This document shows, in pieces, positions 8,111-17,346 of a DNA stretch of 64,000 nucleotides. The translations under genes were made by a program, and so were the position numbers. Every line of letters starts with the position of its first letter. The stretch's first letter is position 1. This DNA comes from Eutrophocola sp965662685 (GTDB lineage Bacteria; Pseudomonadota; Gammaproteobacteria; Pseudomonadales; Pseudohongiellaceae), in contig CBFIIQ010000008.1 of the NCBI GenBank assembly GCA_965662685.1, forward strand, positions 20,283-84,282, read 5' to 3'. The notes below the pieces were generated by a model that was not told the origin of the DNA, searched no databases, and saw only the letters and a program-made list of their open reading frames with translations.

Positions 8111-9127
8111 TTGCCAACCAACTCAAACGCCCTGGAAATTGCGGGCGAGTCCATTTTGCCCGGCACCAGAAAACGCCTTGAAATAAAAGTTTCCAAACTG
8201 TTTGATTATACCGAGATGGTAATTCCCGTTGAAGTGATCAGGGGGAAAGCACCCGGTCCCGTATTATTCGTCTCTGCAGCCATTCATGGTGATGAGTTGA
8301 ACGGTATCGAAATCATCAAGCGTTTACTGGCACGCAAATCCATCGGCCCTTCGATGCACGGCACTCTCATCGCCGTCCCCATCGTAAATGTTTTTGGTTT
8401 CAACAATAATTCCCGCTATCTGCCAGATCGACGCGATCTGAACCGCTGCTTTCCGGGCTCTGCTACTGGCTCCCTGGGTTCACAAATGGCCAATATTTTC
8501 ATGCGGGAAATTGTCGAGAAATCGACCCATGGGATTGATCTGCATACCGGGGCTATCCATCGGACCAACCTGCCGCAAATAAGAGCACAACTGGATCACA
8601 GGGAAACCGTTGAACTGGCGCGGGCCTTTGGCGTTACAGTCGCTATCAATTCATCCATTCGTGATGGCTCCTTGCGCCAGGCGGCAGCAGAGAAAGGTAT
8701 TCCCATGCTACTTTTCGAAGGTGGAGAAGCGCTGCGTTTTGAGGAAAAAGTCATTAAAACAGGCGTTAACGGCGTGCTCTCGGTGATGCGTTCAATTGGC
8801 ATGATTCGCTCCAGCAGACAACGCAAAACGCACCTGGTGAAGGAAGTGTTTACTGCGTCTTCCAGTCAATGGGTACGTGCACCCCATAGTGGCGCATTGA
8901 GAGTCAGAAAAAAAATCGGCAGTATGGTTCAGGAAGGCGAATTATTGGGCACTCTATCAGACCCTTACGGCGATGCCGTGGTCCCGGTGTGCAGTACCAA
9001 AAAAGGCATCATTATCGGCATGACCATGATTCCACTGGTTAATCAGGGCGATGCCTTGTTCAATATTGCCACCTTTGAAGATTCAGAAACTGTAGAAGAG
9101 CATATTGAAGAAAGAGATGAAAATTAA
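8111..9127 (+). CDS. Succinylglutamate desuccinylase/aspartoacylase family (M14-type) metallohydrolase
   Basis: Predicted zinc-dependent amide hydrolase of 338 residues. The metal site is visible: H59 and E62 in AAIHGDELNG and H145 in GIDLHTGA, with a candidate catalytic glutamate in LLFEGGE (203-206). The C-terminal third (WVRAPHSGALRVRKKIG) is the beta domain typical of AstE/aspartoacylase proteins. The substrate cannot be told from sequence; no arginine succinyltransferase genes are nearby, so a role as AstE is unlikely. The start is TTG, chosen because GGAG lies 6 bases before it and no closer ATG fits. First gene of a four-gene plus-strand group with an MscS-like channel and two MgtE-type genes. 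Confidence 0.85.
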   Translation: MPTNSNALEIAGESILPGTRKRLEIKVSKLFDYTEMVIPVEVIRGKAPGPVLFVSAAIHGDELNGIEIIKRLLARKSIGPSMHGTLIAVPIVNVFGFNNNSRYLPDRRDLNRCFPGSATGSLGSQMANIFMREIVEKSTHGIDLHTGAIHRTNLPQIRAQLDHRETVELARAFGVTVAINSSIRDGSLRQAAAEKGIPMLLFEGGEALRFEEKVIKTGVNGVLSVMRSIGMIRSSRQRKTHLVKEVFTASSSQWVRAPHSGALRVRKKIGSMVQEGELLGTLSDPYGDAVVPVCSTKKGIIIGMTMIPLVNQGDALFNIATFEDSETVEEHIEERDEN

Positions 9128-9171
9128 ACTCTCTCTCAAAAAATCAGGCGGTTAATTCGTGGAGGCCACAC

Positions 9172-10014
9172 ATGGCAGAGAACACAGCAACATCTTTTAA
9201 CTGGCAGAGCGCAATTGACGAAACATTCACTGATTTTTCCCAGCAGCTAATTAATTATTTTCCCCAGCTGATTGGCACTGTAGGCGTGCTGTTACTAGGC
9301 TGGCTGGTTGCGCATACCCTTAGCCTGAGCACACGCAAGCTAATCCAGGGACTGGATGTGCTATTCGCCAAATTTACCCGTATTGATGGTATCAACCAGG
9401 AAAGAATAAAAGGCTCCTATTCCGTTATTATCAGCAAAATCGTTTTCTGGATCGTAATGATTTTTTTCCTGACAGTGGCTGCCAATATTCTGGGATGGGA
9501 TGTATTCGCTGGCTGGCTCGACAGCATTGTCAGTTATCTGCCAGGATTAATTTCCGGCCTTGTCATTATCCTTGGTGGCTTCCTGCTGAGTAATTTCGCG
9601 AAAGCTACAATCTCATCTGCGGCCGATAAAGCCGGAATAACTCAAAGTGCCGGCATGGCGCGGGCAATACAGATCGTTATTATTTTCAGTGCCATTATTA
9701 TTGGTGTTGAGCAAATCGGATTAAACATTGGCTTTTTGAGCAATGTAATTGTTGCCTCGATAGCCATTTTGCTGGCTGGCGCAGCACTGGCATTCAGCCT
9801 TGGCGCAAAAAATATGGTTGCCAATATCATCGGCGCACAATATACCCGCAAATACTGCAGGGTTGGTGACAAAATAAAAGTTGGCGACATTGAAGGTGAA
9901 ATAATTGAGTTGGCACAGGCTTGTATCGTTATTGAAACCGAGACAGGCCAGGCCATCATTCCGGCAAAGTTTTTCCATGAACAGGTAAGTGTAATTAACA
10001 CTTCAACTAAATAA
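9172..10014 (+). CDS. MscS-like small mechanosensitive channel family protein
   Basis: Inner membrane protein of 280 residues with about four to five hydrophobic helices: one near 32-52, one near 86-107, one near 121-143, one near 163-182 and a pore-like helix near 188-216. The following SLGAKNMVANIIGAQYTRKYCRVGDKIKVGDIEGEI corresponds to the end of the MscS pore helix and the start of the beta domain. The protein ends there, so the C-terminal alpha/beta vestibule of classical MscS is absent, as in short conserved-TM-helix members. A GGAGG site lies 6-7 bases before the ATG. Whether it gates by tension is unknown. Confidence 0.82.
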   Translation: MAENTATSFNWQSAIDETFTDFSQQLINYFPQLIGTVGVLLLGWLVAHTLSLSTRKLIQGLDVLFAKFTRIDGINQERIKGSYSVIISKIVFWIVMIFFLTVAANILGWDVFAGWLDSIVSYLPGLISGLVIILGGFLLSNFAKATISSAADKAGITQSAGMARAIQIVIIFSAIIIGVEQIGLNIGFLSNVIVASIAILLAGAALAFSLGAKNMVANIIGAQYTRKYCRVGDKIKVGDIEGEIIELAQACIVIETETGQAIIPAKFFHEQVSVINTSTK

Positions 10015-10044
10015 ACCGATAAATTCTGTTCCGGAAAACAGCTT

Positions 10045-10887
10045 ATGAATAATAAAGAAGAACTTCATTTTGCTCTTAGCTTTATGAGCGAGCATCCAAA
10101 AGCAGCGGTAAAAATACTGGAGCAAAGTGATATCGATTCTGTTGCCAACCTCTTGTCCAATGCGCCTCCCAGTTATACAACTCCCGTCCTTAATTATATG
10201 CTGCCAGACTTTTTCGCCAGAATTTGTAGCTCCATGAGCGCTGAAAAAGCTGCTGCAATTCTTTCAAATCTGGATACCAACACCATTGCTATGGTCTTAC
10301 GGCGAAGTTCGGACGAAACGAGAAAGAAGATACTCGAGGAACTACCAGCCAGCGAACGAAAAAATACCGAATTACTGCTGGAGTTTCCCATCAATACGGT
10401 GGGCGCATGGATGTCACCGCATATGCTGGTAGTACCGCATGATGTGAAAAACAAAAACGTGATGAAGTATTTAAAATGTGGCGGCACCCAGGATGATAGT
10501 GAGTATATTTATGTCACTGACAGGGAAGGAAGATTTCTTGGCAGAACGCGGTTCCTTGACCTGGTAAAAGGGGGCGAAAATCTTGCGGTCACTTCATTTA
10601 TGCAAAAAAACTGCCCTTCTCTACCGGCGCAAATATTTCTGGAACAGACCAGCGAACATATTGCATGGGAATTTTCAGACGTATTACCAGTAACCAACAG
10701 GGACAACCAATTACTGGGAATATTGCCGCATCATGCACTGCGCCAGGGCCTGGCTCAAATTAATAATGTAAGACCTAAAAGTAAATCAGGTAAAGATCCG
10801 CTAAGCAGCATTTTTGAAGTCTACGGACAGTCACTGCTTGCTATATTTAATACCGTAAGCGATGCAGTAGATGCTGATCGTAAATAA
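10045..10887 (+). CDS. Soluble MgtE-like protein (N domain plus CBS pair, no membrane domain)
   Basis: A 280-residue protein resembling the cytosolic half of MgtE magnesium channels. Residues about 10-120 are a helical superhelix with MgtE-like repeats (AVKILEQSDIDSVANLLSN, AEKAAAILSNLDTNTIAMVL), followed by EFPINTVGAWMSP and a divergent CBS pair (YIYVTDREGRFLGRTRFLDLV; LPVTNRDNQLLGILPHHALRQGL). No transmembrane helices follow. It is 23 bp upstream of a complete MgtE gene of similar organisation, so it probably arose by duplication and loss of the membrane part. It may form mixed assemblies with the neighbour or act as a magnesium-sensing regulator; both are inference. Confidence 0.75.
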   Translation: MNNKEELHFALSFMSEHPKAAVKILEQSDIDSVANLLSNAPPSYTTPVLNYMLPDFFARICSSMSAEKAAAILSNLDTNTIAMVLRRSSDETRKKILEELPASERKNTELLLEFPINTVGAWMSPHMLVVPHDVKNKNVMKYLKCGGTQDDSEYIYVTDREGRFLGRTRFLDLVKGGENLAVTSFMQKNCPSLPAQIFLEQTSEHIAWEFSDVLPVTNRDNQLLGILPHHALRQGLAQINNVRPKSKSGKDPLSSIFEVYGQSLLAIFNTVSDAVDADRK

Positions 10888-10910
10888 TCAGGCTATCCAG
10901 GGATTCTTGT

Positions 10911-12236
10911 ATGCAAAATCAATTCATAAATGCAGAAGAACCAATTCATAAACTCAATAAATCTTTTTTGCTGGATTTTCCGGAAAGTGCGGCGCGCAAA
11001 CTGGAAAAAATAGACGCGGAGGATGCCGCCGAAATCCTCACATCGCAGCAGCCAAATATAATTTCCGGCGTAATGAATAAAATGTCACCCGGCACTGTAG
11101 CTTCAATTCTGAAAAACATACCAAAAGATCTTGCAGCAAAAACTATTTCCATGATGGATACCGGCGTTTCAATCACCCAGCTAAACGGTATGAACCCAGA
11201 AGAACGTGAGGACTATTTTTCCCATATGGAAAAAATCACCGCACAGGAATTCAAGACATTACTTGATTATCCGGACAATTCAGTCGGCAGGCAGATGAGT
11301 CCTGAATTTTCCGCCTGCAGCAGACACCTTACTGTTGACGAAGCTATCGATCTATTGCGGCGGCAGGACACCGGCAATATCAAGCACCTGTTTTTACTGG
11401 ACGACAGTATGCAACTGGACAGTATTCTTGATATCCATCAATTAGTACTGGCCAATAGTGATGAAAAACTTTCCAACCTGTCACGGCCCGTTGTGGCTTT
11501 CGTTAATGCCATGGACTCAATGGAAGAGGTTATTGAAAAGCTGGACAAATTCAAGGTAGCCGTCATGCCAGTAGTCGATATCAATCACAAGCTGGTAGGA
11601 ATCATTCGTGGCCAGGGTTTGCTTGAGGCTCTGCGTGAAGATATTGCTACCGACATGGCAACAATGGTGGGTGCCAGCAGAGATGAAAAGGCCCTGTCTT
11701 CAAGTTTCTTTGCTGTACAAAAACGTCAGCCATGGTTGCAGATAAACCTGCTCACCGCTTTTGCAGCATCTGCTGTGGTTGGCTTATTTGAAGATACTAT
11801 TGCGCAATTTACTGCCCTGGCTGTCTTGCTGCCTATTGCTGCCGGACAATCCGGAAATACCGGCGCACAATCCCTTGCGGTAACCATGAGAGGTCTGACT
11901 GTCAGGGAAATTACCATGAGACACTGGTTTCGGGTGATGATTAAGGAACTGGGTGCAGGCTTTGTCAATGGTATTGGTATCGCAATAACCTGCTCCGCCG
12001 GCGTCTTCCTGTGGAGTCGCAGTGCCGGCCTGGCACTGGTAATGGCACTTGCGATGATTATTTCCATGACCCTGGCCGGTACTGCCGGTGCTGTTATTCC
12101 AATTCTGCTGAAACGTTTTGGCCTTGATCCGGCCCAGTCTTCTTCCATCGTCCTGACCACGGTCACCGATATTGCCGGCTTTATGTCATTTCTTGGAATA
12201 GCCACCCTGCTTTCAGGCATGCTGGTTGCAGGATGA
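10911..12236 (+). CDS. mgtE: MgtE family magnesium transporter (first copy)
   Basis: Magnesium-selective channel/transporter of 441 residues. The order is N domain (about 10-130), CBS pair (about 137-250) and a five-helix membrane domain (about 265-441). The membrane domain holds LPIAAGQSGNTGAQSLAV and the C-terminal TTVTDIAGFMSFLGIA, which carries the conserved aspartate of the ion pathway. It is divergent from the other MgtE at 58757-60115, and the N domain is acidic as expected for Mg2+ sensing. Last gene of the M14/MscS/MgtE group; its stop is 12 bp from the convergent rsmI stop. Confidence 0.9.
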   Translation: MQNQFINAEEPIHKLNKSFLLDFPESAARKLEKIDAEDAAEILTSQQPNIISGVMNKMSPGTVASILKNIPKDLAAKTISMMDTGVSITQLNGMNPEEREDYFSHMEKITAQEFKTLLDYPDNSVGRQMSPEFSACSRHLTVDEAIDLLRRQDTGNIKHLFLLDDSMQLDSILDIHQLVLANSDEKLSNLSRPVVAFVNAMDSMEEVIEKLDKFKVAVMPVVDINHKLVGIIRGQGLLEALREDIATDMATMVGASRDEKALSSSFFAVQKRQPWLQINLLTAFAASAVVGLFEDTIAQFTALAVLLPIAAGQSGNTGAQSLAVTMRGLTVREITMRHWFRVMIKELGAGFVNGIGIAITCSAGVFLWSRSAGLALVMALAMIISMTLAGTAGAVIPILLKRFGLDPAQSSSIVLTTVTDIAGFMSFLGIATLLSGMLVAG

Positions 12237-12247
12237 GATAAACCTCC

Positions 12248-13105
12248 TTATTCATCCTGCTGCTTTTTCTGATCAAGCCCGGCCTGATAAAACGCCTTCT
12301 TACCCAGTCCGGTAATTTTTGCCGCAAGTGCAGATGCCTGCTTCAATGGCAATTCTTCAAGTAGAGTATTAAAAATATGAAGCGAAGCCTCATCAAGAGA
12401 CTGATCTTTTTTATCACTGCCAGCAACCATCAGCACAATTTCTCCACGCTCCTGATTACTGTCCGCAGACACCATCTCCAGCAACTCTGAAAGAGTACCC
12501 CGCAGAAAGGTTTCATAAGTTTTTGTAAGTTCACGTGCTATCACCCCTGGTCGAGTTGCGCCAAAAACAGTGACCAGATCTTGAAGACAGGCATGGATGC
12601 GATGGGGTGCCTCAAAAAAGATCAGCGTTCTTTCTTCTGCTACCAGCTTGTTCAGATGATTGCTGCGGGTACCCTGCTTGCCCGGCAGAAAACCTTCAAA
12701 CACAAAGCGGTCTGTTGGTAAACCGGCGCAACTCAGGGCTGCAAGAATACTGCTGGCACCTGGAATAGGTACCACTTTAATACCTGCCTCGCCTGCCTTG
12801 TTTACCAGTGGATAACCGGGGTCCGAAATCAGCGGCGTTCCCGCATCACTAATCAGTGCTATATCTTCACCACCGCTAATGCGCTGAATAATTTCATTCA
12901 CCTTTTGCACTTCATTGTGTTCGTGCAGTGCAAACATTGGGGTATTAATACCAAGATGCTGCAAAAGTTTTCGACTATGCCGGGTATCTTCCACTGCAAT
13001 ACTGTCAACCCGGGACAAAACCTGAATAGCACGGGCACTGATATCGTCCAGGTTGCCAACTGGTGTTGCTACGATATACAGGGACCCACAATCAGCCTGG
13101 GGCAT
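12248..13105 (-). CDS. rsmI: RsmI, 16S rRNA 2'-O-ribose C1402 methyltransferase
   Basis: Tetrapyrrole-methylase-fold enzyme that methylates the 2'-O of C1402, the same nucleotide targeted by RsmH. At 285 residues it is of normal length, with LYIVATPVGNLDDISARA at the N-terminus, EDTRHSRKLLQHLGI, and the SAM-binding ALISDAGTPLISDPGYPLV and VPIPGASSILAAL. Its start overlaps the end of the thioredoxin-like gene upstream by 14 bp, so the two are co-transcribed and diverge from lpoA. Confidence 0.97.
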   Translation of the reverse strand: MPQADCGSLYIVATPVGNLDDISARAIQVLSRVDSIAVEDTRHSRKLLQHLGINTPMFALHEHNEVQKVNEIIQRISGGEDIALISDAGTPLISDPGYPLVNKAGEAGIKVVPIPGASSILAALSCAGLPTDRFVFEGFLPGKQGTRSNHLNKLVAEERTLIFFEAPHRIHACLQDLVTVFGATRPGVIARELTKTYETFLRGTLSELLEMVSADSNQERGEIVLMVAGSDKKDQSLDEASLHIFNTLLEELPLKQASALAAKITGLGKKAFYQAGLDQKKQQDE

Positions 13106-13661
13106 TGCCAGGCTTCCATTTTATATTGCATCCGACACTGGGAACCTGTGCCTGGCTAATTGCCTGTCCGGCCAGCGCTGCCTCTATCGCTTTACGCAGA
13201 TCCTCTCCCGTTACAGGCACATTATTACCCGGTCTGCTGGAGTCCATTTGGCCACGATATATCAACGCTCTGCTTTCATCGAACAGGTAAAAATCAGGAG
13301 TGCAGGCGGCATCGTATGCCAATGCAACTGACTGGGTTTCATCAAGGAGGTAGGGAAAGATATAACCTGCTTCCACCACTTCAAGTTGCATATTTTCCAT
13401 GTTGTCATCTGGGTAGGACTCTATGTCATTGGAATTTATTGCTACAACAGCCACTCCTTTACTCTCATAGTCTCTGGCCAGGTCCGCCAGACCGTCCCTG
13501 ATATGTTTTACGAAGGGACAGTGATTACAAATAAAAGCCACCAGCAATAACTGTGAATCTTTAAATCTATCCAGTGTCACTATCGTGCCGCGGGTATCAG
13601 GCAGGGAAAAATTCGGTGCCGTTGTGCCGAGGGGCAACATATTGGAGGGAGTTAGAGCCAT
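13092..13661 (-). CDS. Thioredoxin-fold (AhpC/TSA-like) family protein
   Basis: A 189-residue cytoplasmic protein with the peroxiredoxin/thioredoxin fold: PNFSLPDTRGTIVTLDRF near the N-terminus, the redox motif CNHCPFV (a CxxC) at about residues 46-52, VAINSNDIESYPDD, TPDFYLFDESRALIYRGQ and the C-terminal GCNIKWKPGN that marks this uncharacterised subfamily. No signal peptide. It probably acts as a disulfide reductase or peroxidase; the partner is unknown. It is an insertion between rsmI and lpoA relative to the order I recall for Pseudomonas and E. coli. Confidence 0.85.
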   Translation of the reverse strand: MALTPSNMLPLGTTAPNFSLPDTRGTIVTLDRFKDSQLLLVAFICNHCPFVKHIRDGLADLARDYESKGVAVVAINSNDIESYPDDNMENMQLEVVEAGYIFPYLLDETQSVALAYDAACTPDFYLFDESRALIYRGQMDSSRPGNNVPVTGEDLRKAIEAALAGQAISQAQVPSVGCNIKWKPGNAPG

Positions 13662-13757
13662 TTGCTTACCTGATAAAGGGTTTGGGACAGACAGAATACT
13701 CTTTTACAATCTGCAGGCAATGTTGCCATAAATAAAACCCCACTTTAAGGTTATACT

Positions 13758-15647
13758 GTGCCTAATACCATGATGACCTTGCAACCATTTCAGCTATGTT
13801 TTCCCTCTATGCGACTACCAGTAAAGCTTTGCATTGTTGGTCTGTTGCTGGTTCTGGCGGCCTGTTCTTCCACAAAGGTAACAGATCAGGCCGTTTTCGA
13901 ATCCACACTGCCGGCTAGCCAGATTGAGGGCGATGAGGAAATGCTTCAGGCACTTCTGACACAAGGCAGTGTTGCCAGCAGCCCGCAAAAACAACAATTA
14001 CTGTATCAGGCAGCCCTTGTCCTGAACAACCTGGAAAGGGGTGAAGAAGCTCTGCTGTTACTGGAAAGCCTCGAAACTGACGACATTCCCCTAGCCCTTG
14101 CTGCCAATATTCTCCTGCAGCGCGCACGACTTTATGCAGAACTGGGAAGAACAGACTCAGCCCTGCAAGCCCTGACTTCCGCCCGTCTTGAACAGCTACC
14201 CATGCTTGATAGTACCACTCAGATGTCCATACGATTGTATCGGGCGGACCTTTTCACTGACTCAGGCAGATTTTTGAAAAGTGCAGAGGAACGGATTCTG
14301 GTTGATCACTTGCTTCCACTTAATCTGGTACCACTAAACCATGAGCAAATCTGGAATGCACTGATCGCACTAGATCCACAACGCCTTGCCGAACTGGCGG
14401 AAAGTGAAAGACGCTTCGAATTTCAGGGTTGGTTTGAACTTGGCGTGATCGGCAAGGCTTACCAGTACAATCTGGACCGCCAGGTAGTTGAACTAAGCCG
14501 CTGGCGCAACACCTGGAGTCGCCATCCCGCTGCAGTCTATCTGCCACAGGCCATGCAACTGGTTGAAACCATGGCGGAAGAACGCCCGGATGTTATTGCC
14601 CTGTTACTGCCGCTTAATTCAGCCTCCGGCACAGTTATTCGCGATGGCTTTCTGAGCGCCTATTACGATGTCATGCAAATCGGAGGCAAGGTTCCCAAAT
14701 TACGTTTGTACAATACCTCAAATACCAATGACATCCTGCAGGATTACAGTCAGGCAATAGCCGATGGTGCCCAGATGATTATTGGCCCCCTGGAAAAACA
14801 GCATGTAGCCCGCTTACATAATGAAAGCGCATTGCCTGTTCCCACCCTTGCCCTGAATAACGTGGAAGGTTCAAGCCCCTTTTCTAACAAACTCTACCAG
14901 TTTGCCCTATCCCCTGAGAACGAAGCGGTACAAATTGCCGAACGGGCCTGGCAAGATGGTCATCGCTACGCCGCGATACTCAGCCCGGCGCCATCTGCCG
15001 ATAGTATCTACCAGCGCAAGCGTGATAGTTTTGTTAATCACTGGCTTGCCCTTGGCGGTCAGATTGTCACCCAGGAAGTGTATCGTGATGATTACACTGG
15101 CATTGTGGAAACCCTGCTTAATATTGACGAAAGTGAAGCAAGGAAAAATAATCTGGCCAGACTGATAAATGAGAATCTCGCCTTCACCCAGCGCAGACGG
15201 CAGGACATAGATTTTATTTTTCTGATTGCAGAGCCCGGACCCGCCAGACAAATCAATCCAACCCTGGCTTATCTTTACGCTGGTGATATACCCGTCTATG
15301 CAAGCCAGGATGTTTATTCCGGCACCCCGAGACCACTTGTCGACAATGATTTAAATGGCATCATATTTGGTGACAGCCCATGGCTGTTGAATTTCAATGA
15401 TGAACTCAAGACCAAGACCACGAATCTGTTCCCGCAAAATAATGCGCTTACCCTTAGATTACAGGCCTTTGGCATAGATGCTTTCAGACTGTATCCAAGA
15501 TTACGACAACTTGAAGATATCCCGGATAGCCAGATTTACGGTGCTACCGGCCTGTTAAAACTGGGAGACAATCGAAATATCATCAGGCAATTAAACTGGG
15601 CTAAAGTCTCGGAAGGATTGGCAAGAGCGGAAGCCGTGGGGCAATAG
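13758..15647 (+). CDS. lpoA: LpoA-like outer membrane lipoprotein, activator of PBP1A
   Basis: Lipoprotein that spans the periplasm to activate the bifunctional synthase PBP1A. It has an N-terminal TPR-like helical domain (about 40-270) and a C-terminal periplasmic-binding-protein fold (LLLPLNSASGTVIRDGFLSAYYD onward). A lipobox LAAC with a short hydrophobic segment is visible. The GTG at 13758 is the only start with a ribosome site (AAGG, 7 bases), but it gives a long signal region; ATG at 13809 (MRLPVKLC) gives a textbook lipoprotein signal and may be the true start. Followed by yraN, diaA and dolP, as in E. coli. Confidence 0.9.
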   Translation: MPNTMMTLQPFQLCFPSMRLPVKLCIVGLLLVLAACSSTKVTDQAVFESTLPASQIEGDEEMLQALLTQGSVASSPQKQQLLYQAALVLNNLERGEEALLLLESLETDDIPLALAANILLQRARLYAELGRTDSALQALTSARLEQLPMLDSTTQMSIRLYRADLFTDSGRFLKSAEERILVDHLLPLNLVPLNHEQIWNALIALDPQRLAELAESERRFEFQGWFELGVIGKAYQYNLDRQVVELSRWRNTWSRHPAAVYLPQAMQLVETMAEERPDVIALLLPLNSASGTVIRDGFLSAYYDVMQIGGKVPKLRLYNTSNTNDILQDYSQAIADGAQMIIGPLEKQHVARLHNESALPVPTLALNNVEGSSPFSNKLYQFALSPENEAVQIAERAWQDGHRYAAILSPAPSADSIYQRKRDSFVNHWLALGGQIVTQEVYRDDYTGIVETLLNIDESEARKNNLARLINENLAFTQRRRQDIDFIFLIAEPGPARQINPTLAYLYAGDIPVYASQDVYSGTPRPLVDNDLNGIIFGDSPWLLNFNDELKTKTTNLFPQNNALTLRLQAFGIDAFRLYPRLRQLEDIPDSQIYGATGLLKLGDNRNIIRQLNWAKVSEGLARAEAVGQ

Positions 15648-15686
15648 CTATAATTCCATTTTCATATCAGCCATGGAAGGCCCAAA

Positions 15687-16073
15687 GTGAAGAATGTAAA
15701 ATCAGGTCTGAGCCGTCATCTTTCAACTACAGGTAAAGGTAGACAGTTCGAAATTCTGGCGCAAAAGTTTCTCAGAAAGCAGGGACTAAAGCAGTTTCAA
15801 ATGAATTTCCATTCACGCTTTGGGGAAATTGACCTGATTGCGCGGGATGCAGATGTTCTGGTATTTATCGAAGTTAGATACAGGAAAAACAGCGATCATG
15901 GTGATGCGGCAGCTACTGTAAATTTTCATAAACAACAAAAAATTATTCGAACCGCGCAGCATTACTTGCAAAAAAGTGGTCTTACTAACAAAATGCCCTG
16001 CCGATTTGATGTGATCGGCATCTCAGGAAGTGTTGATGCTCTGGACATTCAGTGGATTAAAAATGCTTTTTAA
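15687..16073 (+). CDS. yraN: YraN/UPF0102 family nuclease-like protein
   Basis: Small protein (128 residues) of the UPF0102 family, with a restriction-endonuclease-like fold and no settled function. The conserved core is visible: GRQFEILAQKFLRKQGL, FGEIDLIARDADVLVFIEVRYRK (with the acidic E-x-D...E-x-K-like set) and a C-terminal RFDVIGI. The GTG start at 15687 has GGAAGG 6 bases upstream. It is 39 bp after lpoA and 29 bp before diaA, so it is part of one operon. Confidence 0.92.
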   Translation: MKNVKSGLSRHLSTTGKGRQFEILAQKFLRKQGLKQFQMNFHSRFGEIDLIARDADVLVFIEVRYRKNSDHGDAAATVNFHKQQKIIRTAQHYLQKSGLTNKMPCRFDVIGISGSVDALDIQWIKNAF

Positions 16074-16102
16074 GAAACGCTAAATTATAATTTCGAGGCA
16101 AT

Positions 16103-16693
16103 ATGAACTATCAGGAACGCGTCAAACAACACTTTACCGCCAGCATTGACACCAAAATGCAGTCTATGGAAGCGCTCACTCCTTTCATTACAGCAGCGGC
16201 AGATTGCATGGTGCAGTCACTTTTAAAGGAAAAGAAGATTCTCAGCTGTGGCAATGGTGGTTCGGCCGGTGATGCTCAACACTTTTCTGCAGAACTTTTA
16301 AATCGTTTTGAAAGAGAAAGGCCTCCATTACCCGCTATTGCCATTACTACAGACACCTCTACGCTAACCTCTATCGCCAATGACTATTCCTATGACGAAG
16401 TGTTTTCAAAGCAGGTCAGGGCACTGGGACAGGCAGGAGATATTCTGCTGGCGATTTCAACCAGCGGCAATTCACCCAATGTCATCCAGGCAATCAATGC
16501 TGCCCATGACAGGGAAATGACTGTGGTCCAGCTTACCGGCAAGGAAGGTGGGAAAATGCGTGACACCCTGAAAGCTGATGATATTGAGATTTGTGTGCCG
16601 TCTTCCAGTACCGCACGCATTCAGGAAGTACACCTACTGGTAATCCATTGTTTATGCGATTTGATAGATACTCAACTTTTCGGAGATGATTAA
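16103..16693 (+). CDS. diaA: DiaA, SIS-domain DnaA-binding initiator protein
   Basis: SIS-fold protein of 196 residues, the same length as E. coli DiaA, which promotes DnaA assembly at the replication origin. The phosphosugar-isomerase-like motifs SCGNGGSAGDAQHFSAELL and LLAISTSGNSPNVIQA are present. The family is close to the sedoheptulose-7-phosphate isomerase GmhA; the position between yraN and dolP and the absence of other heptose genes favour DiaA. It ends directly before the dolP ATG. Confidence 0.9.
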   Translation: MNYQERVKQHFTASIDTKMQSMEALTPFITAAADCMVQSLLKEKKILSCGNGGSAGDAQHFSAELLNRFERERPPLPAIAITTDTSTLTSIANDYSYDEVFSKQVRALGQAGDILLAISTSGNSPNVIQAINAAHDREMTVVQLTGKEGGKMRDTLKADDIEICVPSSSTARIQEVHLLVIHCLCDLIDTQLFGDD

Positions 16694-17272
16694 ATGTTTT
16701 TAACTCGCCTGGGACTGATATTCAGTTTTTTATTCTTATTAAATGGTTGCGCTTCTGTCATCAGTGCTACTACTGGTGATGAAGGAATACAGGAAGATCG
16801 TGGACGTCGCTCGATGGGAGCAGTAGTCGACGATAACAGTATAGAAACCACAATCAAGGTCAATCTAAATGCGGCCGATGAGCAGCTGAAAAAAGCGCAC
16901 ATCAATGTCGTCAGCTTTAATGGCACAGTATTACTGGTGGGTCAGGTACCTTCACAGGAAATGAAAAATCTAGCCACACGGGTGGCCCGCACCTCCAGTT
17001 CACGGGTAAAGGAAGTCTATAATGAACTCGAAGTAGCAGGCACCACGACATTTCTTTCCAGAAGTAATGACGCCTGGTTAACAGCCAAAATCAAAACCCT
17101 GATGCTGGCTGATAGTGAAGTAAGCGGATTAAGAACCAAGGTAATCAGTGAGAACGGCGTCGTTTATTTGATGGGTCTTTTATCACAGGAAGATGCCAAT
17201 AAAACGGTCAACCTGGTTAGCAACACCAAGGGCGTTACCAAAGTGGTCCGCGCCTTCGAATACATTAACTAG
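16694..17272 (+). CDS. dolP: DolP-like dual BON-domain lipoprotein
   Basis: Outer membrane lipoprotein with two BON domains that binds anionic phospholipid and supports envelope integrity. It has 192 residues with a signal peptide ending in the lipobox LNGC, BON domain one at about 55-115 (IKVNLNAADEQLKKAHINVVSFNGTVLLVGQ region) and BON domain two at about 125-190 (VISENGVVYLMGLLSQEDA). Last gene of the lpoA-yraN-diaA-dolP run; the ATG directly follows the diaA stop. Confidence 0.92.
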   Translation: MFLTRLGLIFSFLFLLNGCASVISATTGDEGIQEDRGRRSMGAVVDDNSIETTIKVNLNAADEQLKKAHINVVSFNGTVLLVGQVPSQEMKNLATRVARTSSSRVKEVYNELEVAGTTTFLSRSNDAWLTAKIKTLMLADSEVSGLRTKVISENGVVYLMGLLSQEDANKTVNLVSNTKGVTKVVRAFEYIN

Positions 17273-17346
17273 GCTTTTTTAGTTCTCACTCAGTAGAAGC
17301 ACATAGAAGCACAAAAGAAACTCGAATACAGCGTTACAAAATAGCC

